64,000 nucleotides of DNA, taken from assembly GCF_016864375.1 (NCBI RefSeq), contig NZ_CP069357.1, positions 496,001-560,000 of the forward strand, read 5' to 3'. A program made the translations under genes and the position numbers. Numbering within the stretch: the first letter of the stretch is position 1; every line of letters starts with the position of its first letter. Below the pieces are notes generated by a model. It was not told the DNA's origin, ran no database searches, and worked only from the letters and a program-made list of their open reading frames with translations. This DNA is from Microvirga sp. VF16. GTDB lineage: Bacteria; Pseudomonadota; Alphaproteobacteria; Rhizobiales; Beijerinckiaceae. This document shows, piece after piece, positions 52,337-61,653 of this stretch.

Positions 52337-52561
52337 CGTTAGGGGAGCGTTGACCCGTTCGCCTCCGCATCCTATCTGGCCGGTTGTGGTCTTATTCCAT
52401 TGAACCACGAACGCCTTGGTCGAGGTTTTCCAAGACAGCACCTCTGCCAAGGCGTTCTCATGTCCGCCGCTCGGACCAGCGGCGCGCCCGCTCATCGTCC
52501 TCAAATTCAGAAACAGGCTCGTTCCAGAGATGTCGGTCTCTGGCAACGCTAACGCTTGCAT
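52325..52561 (-). CDS. Possible small unknown protein
   Basis: 78 residues from an ATG at 52561 (LNLRTMSGRAAGPSGGHENA, then EVLSWKTSTKAFVVQWNKTT). Composition is protein-like, but no family is known and the frame overlaps the terminator. Confidence 0.3.
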   Translation of the reverse strand: MQALALPETDISGTSLFLNLRTMSGRAAGPSGGHENALAEVLSWKTSTKAFVVQWNKTTTGQIGCGGERVNAPLTKTP

Positions 52562-52587
52562 CAGCGATCCCTTAGGAAGGACCGTCC

Positions 52588-52794
52588 ATGACTCACTACA
52601 CCAACACCAGCCTTCGTCTCCTCGAGACCGCATCCACGAAGGCCAATACTGAGTTCTCACCCTGGTGGCTGGCCCTGAACGGAGAGCTCGTCAAGCGAAA
52701 CCTGCCAGAGGCCCGCTACGGCGATGCTCGGGATTACTATGAGACCGGACACTCGCCCGAAACGGCGGCTGACGACATCATGGCAACCGCATAA
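52588..52794 (+). CDS. Small unknown protein
   Basis: 68 residues, with AGGAAGG upstream of the ATG. Trp/Tyr-rich (FSPWWLALNGELVKRNLPEA). No family recognised. Confidence 0.5.
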   Translation: MTHYTNTSLRLLETASTKANTEFSPWWLALNGELVKRNLPEARYGDARDYYETGHSPETAADDIMATA

Positions 52795-52885
52795 GACATT
52801 ACCTCGCGCGTAATCGACCCACCTCTCCGTCTCCTTCATGGTCCTCACGCCGGAATTGACCCGGCCCACCAGCAGGAGACATGGC

Positions 52886-53248
52886 ATGACTGACGCCACA
52901 ACCATCGCCGACCGCTACATCGCCCTATGGAACGAGACGAACGCCGACCGGCGCCGGGCTATGTTGGCTGATCTCTGGGACGAAGACGGCACCTATGTCG
53001 ATCCCCTTATGCAGGGAAGCGGCCATAGCCAGATCGACGCTCTCATCAGCGCTGTCCATCAGCGGTTTCCCGGTTTCCGGTTCACCCTGATCGGAAAGCC
53101 CGATGGTCACGCGGATCACGTCCGGTTTTCCTGGCAACTCGGGCCCGAAGGGACCGATGGCCCGATCAAAGGCACCGACTTCGTCACCGTGGACAATGGG
53201 CGCCTGAAGCAGGTTGTCGGCTTTCTCGACCAGGTTCCTGACGCCTAA
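52886..53248 (+). CDS. NTF2/SnoaL-like protein
   Basis: 120 residues from the ATG at 52886; the frame opens at 52838. The fold pattern is visible: IADRYIALWNETNADRRRAM, LWDEDGTYVDPLMQGSGHSQ and RFSWQLGPEG with the C-terminal strand TDFVTVDNGRLKQVVGFLD. Such proteins bind or isomerise small molecules; the substrate is unknown. A terminator follows. Confidence 0.8.
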   Translation: MTDATTIADRYIALWNETNADRRRAMLADLWDEDGTYVDPLMQGSGHSQIDALISAVHQRFPGFRFTLIGKPDGHADHVRFSWQLGPEGTDGPIKGTDFVTVDNGRLKQVVGFLDQVPDA

Positions 53249-53273
53249 CCATCCTCAAATCCCAATCCACACG

Positions 53274-53310
53274 AGGCTGGCCCTGATTGAGTTCAGGCCA
53301 GCCTTTTTCT
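53274..53310 (+). terminator. Intrinsic terminator
   Basis: AGGCTGGCC, loop of 13, GGCCAGCCT, TTTT and further T. Confidence 0.75.
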
Positions 53311-53512
53311 TTTTCTGTTCTGATCATTTGCCAGTCGGCATTCCTCAAACCCCAAAAGAGGAATCTCGACAGCGCGGGCTCGACGCATGGTCGATCGAAC
53401 CGCAACCCACCCTTACCGGCACAGAGTTGACCGGAGGATCCCATGACAACTGACTTCAAGCTCAGGAACGGGCATCGGACCCGCGCGCTTATGCACGCGG
53501 TATCACTGATCA

Positions 53513-54163
53513 ATGCCCAAGCCTGCAAAACCCCTGTACGAGCGTCGCACTCGTGTTCTCAGCGACATTGTTCATTGCGCCTACCAGATCGGAGCCATCG
53601 CCTCCGAGCGCTACAAAGCTTTCGAGGAGTTCACTGTCGGCGGCCTGGTTGAAAGCACCTCCGAACTCGAGATCGGAGCACTGGCAAGCCATCTGCTCGG
53701 GTATGTCGAGATCGCCCATACCTACCGCAGCGTCTGGGGTGTCTGGCTCGACCACTGCTCGCGTCCGGGCTTCCTGACCTTCCAGTCGCCGGAAGGAGCC
53801 AAGAACCGTCAGCCGATGGCCGGCGAGATTCTGAGCTTCAAGCGCGTCCACGAAGGAGGGCGGGGCGGAAGTGCCTCTTTCCTCCCCATAGCGACGCTCT
53901 CGTGGGCGCTGTCGACCGAAGCTCCTGGGGTTGAAGTGTATCAAACCAGCCTCAAGGAACACGTCCGGGTTCTGGAAGAGGATATCTGTCCGGCGGTGAT
54001 GGCCGAATTCGCCCAGGTGCCGGCTTTCGTTCAGGCCTTCAACGACTGCGTCACCTACCAGGACATCGTCAAGATCTTCCCGGCAGTCGCCAGGATCCTC
54101 AAAGCCGATGACGAGCAGCGAAACGACACAGCCGTTTCCGCTCTCCTCACCCTCGCCGGCTAA
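53513..54163 (+). CDS. Unknown protein (start uncertain)
   Basis: 216 residues from the ATG at 53513, which lacks a good ribosome site. A short frame starting at ATG 53443, with GGAGG upstream, reads MTTDFKLRNGHRTRALMHAV and runs into this gene in another frame, so either translation is coupled or a frameshift separates two parts of one protein. No family recognised. Confidence 0.5.
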   Translation: MPKPAKPLYERRTRVLSDIVHCAYQIGAIASERYKAFEEFTVGGLVESTSELEIGALASHLLGYVEIAHTYRSVWGVWLDHCSRPGFLTFQSPEGAKNRQPMAGEILSFKRVHEGGRGGSASFLPIATLSWALSTEAPGVEVYQTSLKEHVRVLEEDICPAVMAEFAQVPAFVQAFNDCVTYQDIVKIFPAVARILKADDEQRNDTAVSALLTLAG

Positions 54164-54192
54164 TCCTCCCTCGATATTCCAAGGCATTTGCA

Positions 54193-55275
54193 ATGAACAC
54201 GTTTACCACTACTGCCGTTGAGGCCACCCTGGGCCGCAAGCTCATCACCCGGGCGGATCAGTTCTTCAGCCACTCCCAGGACTGCATCATCGATGAGATG
54301 ATCCAGAACTCCCGCCGCGCCAAAGCCAAGACCGTCCGGTTCATCCTCGAGGACTGCGACCTGATCATCGCCGATGACGGTCATGGCCTGACGGCTGACA
54401 ACGCCCACATCCTGCTGATGGCCGGTGGCAGCAACAACGATGTTGCGACGGAGACCTTTGAGGCGCCTGCCGGACTCGGCTTCTACGCGTTAGCTAAATA
54501 CGACGTTGTCGTACGCTCTCATGATTGGGAGATGCAGATTCCGAAGGAAGCCTTCACCGGTGGCACCACCGCTGCGCTGACCCGTGGCTTTGCCCATCAG
54601 GATGGCCTCTCCATTCGCATCCGGTCCTTCATCCCGCTCAAAGCCTTGGTTGAGCACGAGGGGGGAAAACTCGGCGAAATCATCGAACGATGCAGCCGCT
54701 ATTCGGGACTGACTGCCACCCTCCAGGGTTTCCCTCAGGACGTGCCGAAGGTGGTTGTGCCCAGGACGTTCCTCGATCACGCCCTGGAGCAGCATACGGG
54801 CCAGATCACCGCCGTCGCCTCTGAGACGATTCATGGTGTGACCATCAAGCTTGCCCGGGTGCGAGGTGAGTTCTGGCGGATGGACAAGACGAAGATCAAC
54901 TTCTTCGGCAAGGTCATCAGCCTGAGCGACACCCAGGCTCGCCACCAGATCCCGTCCGCGGAGAAGACGGTCGAGTTGAACACCGAGAAGAAGGCTTTCC
55001 TCGAGACCAGCTTCTGCACGATTGTTCTCATCGATGTGCACGACACCAGCCACCTGAAACTCAAGCTGCCCGAGCGCGACGTCCTGATCCAGGACGAGGG
55101 CTTGGACCTGATCTGGAAAACCGTCGAGCATCTCTATTGCCGGATGATCTCCAACCCGGCCGTCGTCAACGGCTTGCCGGCCGATCACCCCTTGCGGGGA
55201 ACGTCCCCGTATCCGATCCCGCGCCCGTCCTGCGTTGTCTCTAATCTCGCCGGAACCCGCTGGATGCCGGCCTGA
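54193..55275 (+). CDS. GHKL-fold ATPase (HATPase_c domain)
   Basis: 360 residues. Bergerat-fold motifs are IDEMIQNSRRAKAK (N box, near residue 33), IIADDGHGLTADNA (G1, DxGxG), MAGGSNND and EAPAGLGFYALAKYD (G2). This is the ATP-binding part of Hsp90/MutL/histidine-kinase/MORC proteins. A long C-terminal region follows without recognisable motifs. The next gene continues almost directly and may be its missing part or partner. A role in DNA repair or defence is possible only by analogy. Confidence 0.75.
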   Translation: MNTFTTTAVEATLGRKLITRADQFFSHSQDCIIDEMIQNSRRAKAKTVRFILEDCDLIIADDGHGLTADNAHILLMAGGSNNDVATETFEAPAGLGFYALAKYDVVVRSHDWEMQIPKEAFTGGTTAALTRGFAHQDGLSIRIRSFIPLKALVEHEGGKLGEIIERCSRYSGLTATLQGFPQDVPKVVVPRTFLDHALEQHTGQITAVASETIHGVTIKLARVRGEFWRMDKTKINFFGKVISLSDTQARHQIPSAEKTVELNTEKKAFLETSFCTIVLIDVHDTSHLKLKLPERDVLIQDEGLDLIWKTVEHLYCRMISNPAVVNGLPADHPLRGTSPYPIPRPSCVVSNLAGTRWMPA

Positions 55276-55367
55276 TCAGCGCCGATGGCGACCGTCTGGA
55301 GCGTCATGAGATCGTCAGCGTCTCTCTTGAATCCTATGGGGTCCAGGAAAGCGGTTACCTGGAGTCC

Positions 55368-56075
55368 ATGCTGGAGAACATCGTCGGGAATGATGGCTGT
55401 CCGGCCGTCACGCGGGTCATGTTCGAGGACAGGGAAATTGACCAGGCGCTTGGAAAAGGTGTCGTTCCTCACGTGATCGGCAACACCCTTGTGATCAAGG
55501 CCGAGGGAGACGAAATCCAGATTCCTCTCGACGATGGGGAATCTGGCTACGCCCTGTCCTATGAGGAGGTGGGAGGGGCCATCCGCGATGCAGAGGCCAA
55601 TATTGACGACCTTTACAACGCCGTCGTGGAAGATCTGGCGCTGACGTTCCAAATCGAGGACCCGGCCGGGGGCGAGAGGACGCTGTCCGCCCCCATCGCT
55701 GCGATCTATTTCAACCCTGATTGGGATACTTACGATCCCTACCTATTGATCGCCAAAGGGCGTGAAGACGAAGTCCATAGCCGCCTCATCCGCGGCGTGC
55801 CGTGGTATAATGATGAAGGCGGCGACTACTCCCTCCAGGAGGAGAACCACAGTGCATCATTCGCCACACTGATTGCGAGGATCACTGGCGCGTCCCGCTC
55901 CCACTTCCAGAGGGAGGTCCAATCCGCTGTCCTCGACAAGGCTTATGCCCTCATGAGCGACGTCGAGGGCGAGGAGGAAACCATCGTCATGAAGGTGGTC
56001 GTGAACCTCAAGAAAGGCGGCTCTCCGGTCGTAACTGTTGAACGTGATACGCCGGCCCCGGCAGAAGCGGCTTAG
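55368..56075 (+). CDS. Unknown protein linked to the GHKL ATPase
   Basis: 235 residues from the ATG at 55368, but the same frame is open back to 55245 and reads naturally (DAGLISADGDRLERHEIVSV), although no standard start exists there. Either the upstream ATPase gene has been frameshifted near 55245-55270 and this is its C-terminal part, or it starts with a rare codon. A terminator follows. Confidence 0.5.
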   Translation: MLENIVGNDGCPAVTRVMFEDREIDQALGKGVVPHVIGNTLVIKAEGDEIQIPLDDGESGYALSYEEVGGAIRDAEANIDDLYNAVVEDLALTFQIEDPAGGERTLSAPIAAIYFNPDWDTYDPYLLIAKGREDEVHSRLIRGVPWYNDEGGDYSLQEENHSASFATLIARITGASRSHFQREVQSAVLDKAYALMSDVEGEEETIVMKVVVNLKKGGSPVVTVERDTPAPAEAA

Positions 56076-56082
56076 AACTAAG

Positions 56083-56115
56083 AAGGGCGGTCATAACGGC
56101 CGCCCTTTACTTTTT
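56083..56115 (+). terminator. Intrinsic terminator
   Basis: AAGGGCGG, loop of 9, CCGCCCTT, then TACTTTTT. The stem is identical to that at 18379. Confidence 0.75.
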
Positions 56116-56308
56116 ATGTCCCCGACGTTCCGTTCTGCCACCCGAGGCGCAGCGCCTAGGAGCGAAGGGGGCGGCGCTGCGCCTTTCAGAAAACCTGCCT
56201 TTGAGCATATCCTCACAGGACTACCAGAGGTTCAAGAAGTGGTATCGAAGTCGAGCATTGGGTGAACCCGACAGTCCGTCAAATCCCCAAAAGGGAAGGG
56301 AGATCTCG

Positions 56309-56680
56309 ATGCAGCTCACGCGCAAGTCCCGCAGCCTCATCCGTCGTCTGGTCCGCGAGCTGAATCGCAACAAGGTGGATTTCCTCGCCCGACGGGCCGA
56401 TCTCAAAACGAGGATCGGGCAGCTGCAGGAAAGCGGCAAAGTCGCGATCGTTTATGGTGGCATCGATTGTGACGGTGGGCGGTGGGACAATCGGGTCTCC
56501 GAGGTTCCCGCGATCCCGGTTGCAGTGGAGCGGTGGCACGACCGGTACGAGGCTCAGGCCGAGGGGCCTCAGTGGCAGACCCTCGAGAAGCCGTCAGTCG
56601 CTGCAGACCTTATCGAAGACGATCGCGACCTTGCGATGGAGGCCTTCGAGGACGGACACAGTCACGCCCTCTTCGCCTGA
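56309..56680 (+). CDS. Unknown protein ending ALFA
   Basis: 123 residues from the ATG at 56309, preceded by AAGGGAAGGG. A basic helical N-terminus (TRKSRSLIRRLVRELNRNK) and a tail HALFA similar to those of the methylases at 25858 and 27207, though without the Gln. No family recognised. Confidence 0.5.
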   Translation: MQLTRKSRSLIRRLVRELNRNKVDFLARRADLKTRIGQLQESGKVAIVYGGIDCDGGRWDNRVSEVPAIPVAVERWHDRYEAQAEGPQWQTLEKPSVAADLIEDDRDLAMEAFEDGHSHALFA

Positions 56681-56747
56681 CGGCCAGGCACCAGCGCTCC
56701 AGCCGACACCTTCCTTCCCAGTCTTCCCGATGAATGGTGGACCCGCC

Positions 56748-57365
56748 ATGACGATGCGCCGCGCCCAGAACGACAACAGCCGCTTCCATCTCGGTTTCCT
56801 GACCGTCAATCGGCAGGATCCTCATTCAGAAGCTGAAATTCGTTTTGATCGCCTCGAGATCCTGCTCACCGACGCCGTCTTTCAGGCAAGCAACGGCGGC
56901 ATCTACCGCAAGCTGCGAGCGAAAGGTCAGAACGGGGAATTCTATTACGGCAGCGCCTTCGCCGGGAAGGAGCGCAACTTCGCCAAGTCGATGACCCTGA
57001 TCGTCTACTATGGGTCGGAGAAGCTGACCGTCCCTGTGCCAGTGGAAGACATTGCGGTCGGCAATCTGTCCTCGCTGGATCTCTCCTTTACCATTCCGGC
57101 ATCCGCGCAGACGGCCCGCCCCGTGGCACCTGAGCCTGCAGCGAAACCGGTCGATCTTCACGAAGACCGGCTCTGGTCGGTCACGGAGACCTTCATCCGG
57201 GCCCAGCCGATCAAAGCCAAGGACCAGCTCACGAAGCTGCGTCGCGCTGTGACCTTGATCTACCACCCGGACCAGTACGCCGAGGCGGAACGGGAGATCC
57301 GGACCCGGATCATCGCGCGAGCCAATGACCTCATCGACAAGATCGGCCAGCAAATCGCGGCCTAA
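56748..57365 (+). CDS. Unknown protein
   Basis: 205 residues from the ATG at 56748 (56730 is an alternative). Beta-rich first half (FRLE-like RFDRLEILLTDAVFQASNG), helical second half with Tyr/Pro (TLIYHPDQYAEAEREIRTRI). No family recognised. Confidence 0.5.
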   Translation: MTMRRAQNDNSRFHLGFLTVNRQDPHSEAEIRFDRLEILLTDAVFQASNGGIYRKLRAKGQNGEFYYGSAFAGKERNFAKSMTLIVYYGSEKLTVPVPVEDIAVGNLSSLDLSFTIPASAQTARPVAPEPAAKPVDLHEDRLWSVTETFIRAQPIKAKDQLTKLRRAVTLIYHPDQYAEAEREIRTRIIARANDLIDKIGQQIAA

Positions 57366-57397
57366 ACCCTTCACTCCTATTCCAAGGAATTTGCCTC

Positions 57398-57946
57398 GTG
57401 GACACAGCCGAACAAAAGCCCGTGGATCAACCTGAGACGGTCGAGGCACTCCTGAACTCGATCCATGCCTACTTCGCCATGTTTGCCAACTGCGAGCAAC
57501 TCTCCCTGTCTGATACTGAGGAGCCCAACGTGCTCTCCCTGACGGACATCACCCACATCGGCAGCACTGGTCTAGACCTTGTCGAGAAGCTTCAGGACAA
57601 GCTGAAAGCCGTGGCCGAGCCCCAAGTGCCGGCGCCTCTCTCAAGGTCCAAGGAGAGCGATCCTCTCACCGGCCTCAAGGAACTGTCGCTCGACCGTGTG
57701 GTGACCCTCTATCTGACGTCAGGCCACTCGCTCACCGGTGCCATGGCGGAGAGCCCGGACGACCAGATTGGTCTCTTCGAGCCTCAGAACAAAGACTCCT
57801 CGCATTACCATTTCGTCCCGCTGTCCAGCATTGCGGCATGGTCTGATATGCGGGGCAAAGACGCTGACCCGCTGCTTCTCTACGATCGCCAGTACCTGTC
57901 CGAGCGACAGATCCAGGAGAAGGAGAGGTCCCGGGCCAGCCGCTAG
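57398..57946 (+). CDS. Unknown acidic protein
   Basis: 182 residues from a GTG. It contains DDQIGLFEPQ near residue 121; QIGLF resembles a clamp-binding motif but is internal. No family recognised. Confidence 0.5.
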   Translation: MDTAEQKPVDQPETVEALLNSIHAYFAMFANCEQLSLSDTEEPNVLSLTDITHIGSTGLDLVEKLQDKLKAVAEPQVPAPLSRSKESDPLTGLKELSLDRVVTLYLTSGHSLTGAMAESPDDQIGLFEPQNKDSSHYHFVPLSSIAAWSDMRGKDADPLLLYDRQYLSERQIQEKERSRASR

Positions 57947-57958
57947 GCAGCGACCGCG

Positions 57959-58024
57959 ATGCGGGGTTCAGGGTTGCCACGGCCTTGGGCCGTCCTATAG
58001 GAAGCCAGACCCCGCATTCATTTC
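57959..58024 (+). terminator. Probable intrinsic terminator
   Basis: ATGCGGGGT and ACCCCGCAT flank a smaller inner hairpin, followed by TCATTT. It ends the 56.3-57.9 kb run. Confidence 0.5.
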
Positions 58025-58038
58025 ATTCCCTGGATTTC

Positions 58039-58734
58039 ATGACCATTCGCCGCCGTTTTCTCCTCGCCTCGTCCCTTGCCCGCCTCATCCAAAGGGAGCG
58101 GGGCGGCCTGCGCCAGGTCGAAGGCTTCTTCCCCGAACAGCGGGACCGGAGTTCCTCCGTCCGCCTCGAGGAGAACCGGGGACTGCTCATCCTCAGAACA
58201 GCCGGCCCGCAGGGTGAAACAGAAGAGCAGACCGAGGTGCCTGTAGCTCACGCCCATGCGCTGCTCGACGTCTGTGCCGGCGAAGTCGACTATAGCCGGA
58301 CACCGCTGCCCATCGGTCATCATCAGGTCCTGGTTGACCAGATTATCCGGCCCCGCACCCTGCACCTCGTCACCGTTGAGTTCAGCAACGAGGCCGAGGC
58401 GAGGGCTTTTCATCCTCTGCCGTGGTTCGGGCCCGAGGTGACGGAGGATGCCCGCTACACCAACCAGTCGCTCGCCCTTAGAGGACTTGATGAGGCTCCG
58501 GAGATCCCCTTGAGTGATCCTGCGCTCAACGGCCTCCTCGATACTCTGGAGAACCGCTTCCCGGTCCAGCCACGGGTGCCCCTTGGCCGTGCCGCCGCCA
58601 AGCAGGTGCCGGCCACCAAGGCGCAGGCCGGTCCCGCCCAAACGGGCGGCCAAGCCGTTCAGGTCAACCTCGACGACATCGAGACGGCCATGATGGCTGA
58701 GATGGAACGTACGCTTCAGAAGAACCGGACCTGA
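58039..58734 (+). CDS. CYTH-like domain protein
   Basis: 231 residues from the ATG at 58039. RRRFLLASSLARLIQRERGG and VEGFFPEQRDRSSSVRLEE, then LHLVTVEFSNEAEARAFHPL and WFGPEVTEDARYTNQSLALR follow the CYTH layout of alternating basic and acidic residues in a closed beta-barrel that binds polyphosphate or nucleotide triphosphates. The function here is unknown. The C-terminus is Ala/Gln-rich. Confidence 0.6.
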   Translation: MTIRRRFLLASSLARLIQRERGGLRQVEGFFPEQRDRSSSVRLEENRGLLILRTAGPQGETEEQTEVPVAHAHALLDVCAGEVDYSRTPLPIGHHQVLVDQIIRPRTLHLVTVEFSNEAEARAFHPLPWFGPEVTEDARYTNQSLALRGLDEAPEIPLSDPALNGLLDTLENRFPVQPRVPLGRAAAKQVPATKAQAGPAQTGGQAVQVNLDDIETAMMAEMERTLQKNRT

Positions 58735-58753
58735 CAGGACGACAGGTTCCGGG

Positions 58754-59008
58754 ATGCCTGATGCGCGCTCCCCGATCCGGCATCACTTGGTGCTCTACCG
58801 GCGTGACCCGGAACAGGGCAGGGCACGTTTCTTCAGCCTGATGATTGAGCGGGACCTGTTCGGGACGATCCGGCTGGTGCGGAATTGGGGAGCAGTCGGC
58901 TCCAAGGGCCAGGAGAAGGTCGATATCTACCCGGATGAGGCCGCAGCGGCTCGGGCGCTTGAAGGCTGGGCTGAGACCCAGCGGGAGAAGGGTTACACGG
59001 ACCTTTGA
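58754..59008 (+). CDS. WGR-domain protein
   Basis: 84 residues. RFFSLMIERDLFGTIRLVRN, WGAVGSKGQEKVDIYPDEAA and AARALEGWAETQREKGY form a WGR domain, found in PARPs and many stand-alone bacterial proteins and thought to bind nucleic acid. It is 20 bases downstream of the CYTH-like gene, probably in the same operon. Confidence 0.85.
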   Translation: MPDARSPIRHHLVLYRRDPEQGRARFFSLMIERDLFGTIRLVRNWGAVGSKGQEKVDIYPDEAAAARALEGWAETQREKGYTDL

Positions 59009-59347
59009 CGAAGCCGCAGGGACCGTCGCCTCTGTCGTTCAGGCTTCAAGCCTGATGAGCTATACGCCAAGCAAATTCGATCACGGGCAGCATCTTTTCG
59101 GCTCCGATCAGGACTGAGATCAGAAGCGAGCGACGCAGCGTGAAAGAGGCGATCTCCACCCACCGCCATCATTGAGAACTGAAGCTTTTGCCCGGGATCG
59201 TTCCGTAGTTCCCGTTATGCGAAATTGTGCGGCTCAGTTTTTGCGTTCTACGCGAGTGCCAAGCCCGCATTTACCACTAGGACCGATTTAGATTTTGAGC
59301 CTCCCCCACCGCGCGTTATGGATTTTCTCAAACCTGAAGGACGAACG
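59009..59347. other. 339-base stretch without a gene
   Basis: I see no supported frame, hairpin or repeat here; it probably holds the promoter of the 59348 gene. Confidence 0.4.
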
Positions 59348-59692
59348 ATGGACGACAACATGGCCTACGCGCTCGCTTGGGGAGCGGCGAAGAGGATGGA
59401 GGCGACGGTAGATCAGTACGAGGAGGCCCTCGCCTCCCTGCGTCGGCACATCGCCGACCTGAAATGGGAGCTGATGCAGGAGCACGCCATGCGGCGCGGC
59501 CTGCAGACGGAGCTCGGGCACATGCACAAGCAGCATCCCGATTCGGTCTTCCTCAAGCCGACCTCGCTCAGGAAGCCGGACGGCTCGCCGATGACCGCCG
59601 GCGACCTCATGTACCTCGCCGGGTTCAAGGACGCGATGAAGGAGAACGGGATCGACCCCGACGCCTACCTCCGGTTCCCTGAGAAGCTGTAA
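59348..59692 (+). CDS. Coiled-coil unknown protein
   Basis: 114 residues from the ATG at 59348 (59318 is possible). Heptad-like region QYEEALASLRRHIADLKWEL, then a C-terminal PDSVFLKPTSLRKPDG. No family recognised. Convergent with parA. Confidence 0.5.
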   Translation: MDDNMAYALAWGAAKRMEATVDQYEEALASLRRHIADLKWELMQEHAMRRGLQTELGHMHKQHPDSVFLKPTSLRKPDGSPMTAGDLMYLAGFKDAMKENGIDPDAYLRFPEKL

Positions 59693-59748
59693 GCCCGCCC
59701 ACCCGGCCGAGGCTCCCATGGCCAACGATTTTGGCCCGCTCGTGCGGG

Positions 59749-60414
59749 TCAGGCCGATTGAGCCTGGGTGCCCGACATCGCCTTCATCGCTTCGAAGCTT
59801 CTTGTAAGCGCTCGCCAAAGGCTGCCGATCTCCTCCGATCCAGCCGACCCGGCGCTGAATTCGTTGACACCAGATCCATGGGCCAGCGAGAGGGACAATT
59901 CAGGGCGATGAGTGATCTGACCACTCCACGTCGGAACGTCGAGCGCCTGCATCGCGCCCCGTGCGTCCATTACCGTCGGATCTTCCGAGCCGTTCTTGGC
60001 CGGCGCGGCGTTGATCACCACCGCATAAGGCTTCTTGAGCTCACGGCACATTTTGATCGTGGCCTGAACAGCGTCGACATCGAACAGACCCGGACGCATG
60101 GGGATCACGACAAGATCCGCGTGCCAGATCGCCTCGGCCACAGGGGCTTCCGCGTTCGGCGGCGTGTCGATCAGAACCCATTCAGCCCCGGCGCGCCGCG
60201 CCTTCGCTAAGGTGGCCGCGAGATGCTTGGTGCCAACATGAAGCGGAAGATCCTGTGAGCCCCGGACCCAGTGCCAAAGGGCCAAAGACCCCTGCGGATC
60301 CGCTTCAATCAGGAGCGTCGGGCGAGCATTCTCGGCCATATAGCTCCCCAGATGCGCGGCAAGGGTGCTCTTTCCAGAACCGCCCTTGCGGGACGCAAAA
60401 ACCACGACATTCAT
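59749..60414 (-). CDS. Orphan ParA-family ATPase
   Basis: 221 residues from the ATG at 60414 (the frame opens at 60504). MNVVVFASRKGGSGKSTLAA has the deviant Walker A, LLIEADPQGSLALWHW the Walker A-prime Asp, and WVLIDTPPNAEAPVAEAI the Walker B. It moves plasmid DNA or other cargo along the nucleoid. No parB or repB is adjacent. A partial CtrA-like site (TTAA-N7-TTAT) lies about 45 bases upstream. Confidence 0.9.
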   Translation of the reverse strand: MNVVVFASRKGGSGKSTLAAHLGSYMAENARPTLLIEADPQGSLALWHWVRGSQDLPLHVGTKHLAATLAKARRAGAEWVLIDTPPNAEAPVAEAIWHADLVVIPMRPGLFDVDAVQATIKMCRELKKPYAVVINAAPAKNGSEDPTVMDARGAMQALDVPTWSGQITHRPELSLSLAHGSGVNEFSAGSAGSEEIGSLWRALTRSFEAMKAMSGTQAQSA

Positions 60415-60655
60415 GCCATTTCCCCCGTCTTGATCAGGCCATCTATCGTCCGCGAGTATGGTTAACGGAGCCTTATCGCTGGGAGGACAGCAAAGCGCCC
60501 TCACCGAGGGGTCCTGTCAGACCTCCGGCTGAGGGCGGCTGGAGCCCCGGCCAAGGAAATCGGGTGGATCCTCAACCAGGGCTTATGCGGTTCAAGGAGG
60601 CTGAAACCACACAAGCTGACCTTGGCCGTTCAACCGTGGCAATATTATGGGCTGC

Positions 60656-60862
60656 TTACCAGCGACGTGCCCCTTGGATCTTCACCACGCCAGCAGCCAG
60701 AACATCCAACCTGACCCGCTCCGCCCGCTCCAGGACCGCCGCCATAATGCCTGTCCGATAGGACACCGGCCGCGCCAGCATGAGACGGGTTATCACGCGC
60801 GGTTCGTTGTCATTCGATGGCGCCGGCGGTGTTGGCCGCCTGTCGATCTGTCGCTTGCACAT
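60656..60862 (-). CDS. Small unknown protein
   Basis: 68 residues, basic (MCKRQIDRRPTPPAPSNDNE). No family recognised. Confidence 0.35.
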   Translation of the reverse strand: MCKRQIDRRPTPPAPSNDNEPRVITRLMLARPVSYRTGIMAAVLERAERVRLDVLAAGVVKIQGARRW

Positions 60863-60943
60863 GACTTCCCCCTAAGCCCTGCAGAAGGATTACCAGGCCT
60901 AGATTGCGTGAGGGTGTTATGGCCTGCCGCAACAGCCCCGAGG

Positions 60944-61459
60944 TCATAGCCGCTCCGCCGGATTGAGCTTCAGGAACAGATGGGCCGCCAAGAGTGCATC
61001 GTTCAACGCATCATGCGCGTCACGCAGGTGAGCAACGCTGATGCCCGCCTGCGAACAAGCATGGCGGAGTTTGCCGGGCAATCCCGAGCGCTTTGCCAGA
61101 GCCATGGTGCAAAAGAAGCGCTCTCGCGGGTAAGTCGGCCGTGATGCACGCTCGAACTCTCGTTTGAGCGTATTGTACTCGTAGGCATAGTTGTGAGCGA
61201 CAATCGTATCATCACCCACGAACTCAATGAGGTCGTGAACGACCTCCTCGAAGTGCGGCTCATTTTCCAAGTCAGCCAGCGAAATGCGATGTACCGCATA
61301 GCAGAACGGACTCATGGCTGAGCGCGGCTTGACCCTGCGGACAAACGAGCGAGGGGAGATCGTTCCGCCAATGACCTCAACAGCGGCGATTTCAATGACG
61401 TGATCATAGGATTGGGCGGTTTCAACGTCGATGACGACGTGTCGGTCAAATCGGTTCAT
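60944..61459 (-). CDS. DnaQ-like 3'-5' exonuclease
   Basis: 171 residues from the ATG at 61459. DEDDh motifs are VVIDVETA (D-x-E), VAHNYAYEYNTLKREF (the second Asp position reads Glu) and RDAHDALNDALLAA (H-x4-D). This is the proofreading-type exonuclease fold of DNA polymerase III epsilon and RNase T relatives; it may trim DNA or RNA. It is not near any replication polymerase here. Confidence 0.8.
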   Translation of the reverse strand: MNRFDRHVVIDVETAQSYDHVIEIAAVEVIGGTISPRSFVRRVKPRSAMSPFCYAVHRISLADLENEPHFEEVVHDLIEFVGDDTIVAHNYAYEYNTLKREFERASRPTYPRERFFCTMALAKRSGLPGKLRHACSQAGISVAHLRDAHDALNDALLAAHLFLKLNPAERL

Positions 61460-61653
61460 CGTACAATATCGTGAGTATTTCTTGAGCAAATCAGTGCTTC
61501 AGCAATCTGCTCCTGGTGTGATTTGCCGGCGATGTTAAGGCAGCGCCGGCCGGGACACCAGTTTGTGGACGCCGCCACCAGCCCCAGGCAAGCTTAACCT
61601 CCTATCAAGATCCTCGGCGCAGTGTGCCCGCTCCATCATGAGGAGACGGCACC

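Larger units (their letters stand above)
52041..52587. other. Gene-poor stretch with a terminator
   Basis: Apart from a weak minus-strand frame (52325-52561) no gene is supported. It holds the strong hairpin at 52291. Confidence 0.4.

Noticed and set aside
60461..60475. Third CtrA box upstream of parA
   Set aside because: Reads TTAA-N7-TTAT, one base short of the full consensus, so listed only as a weak match.
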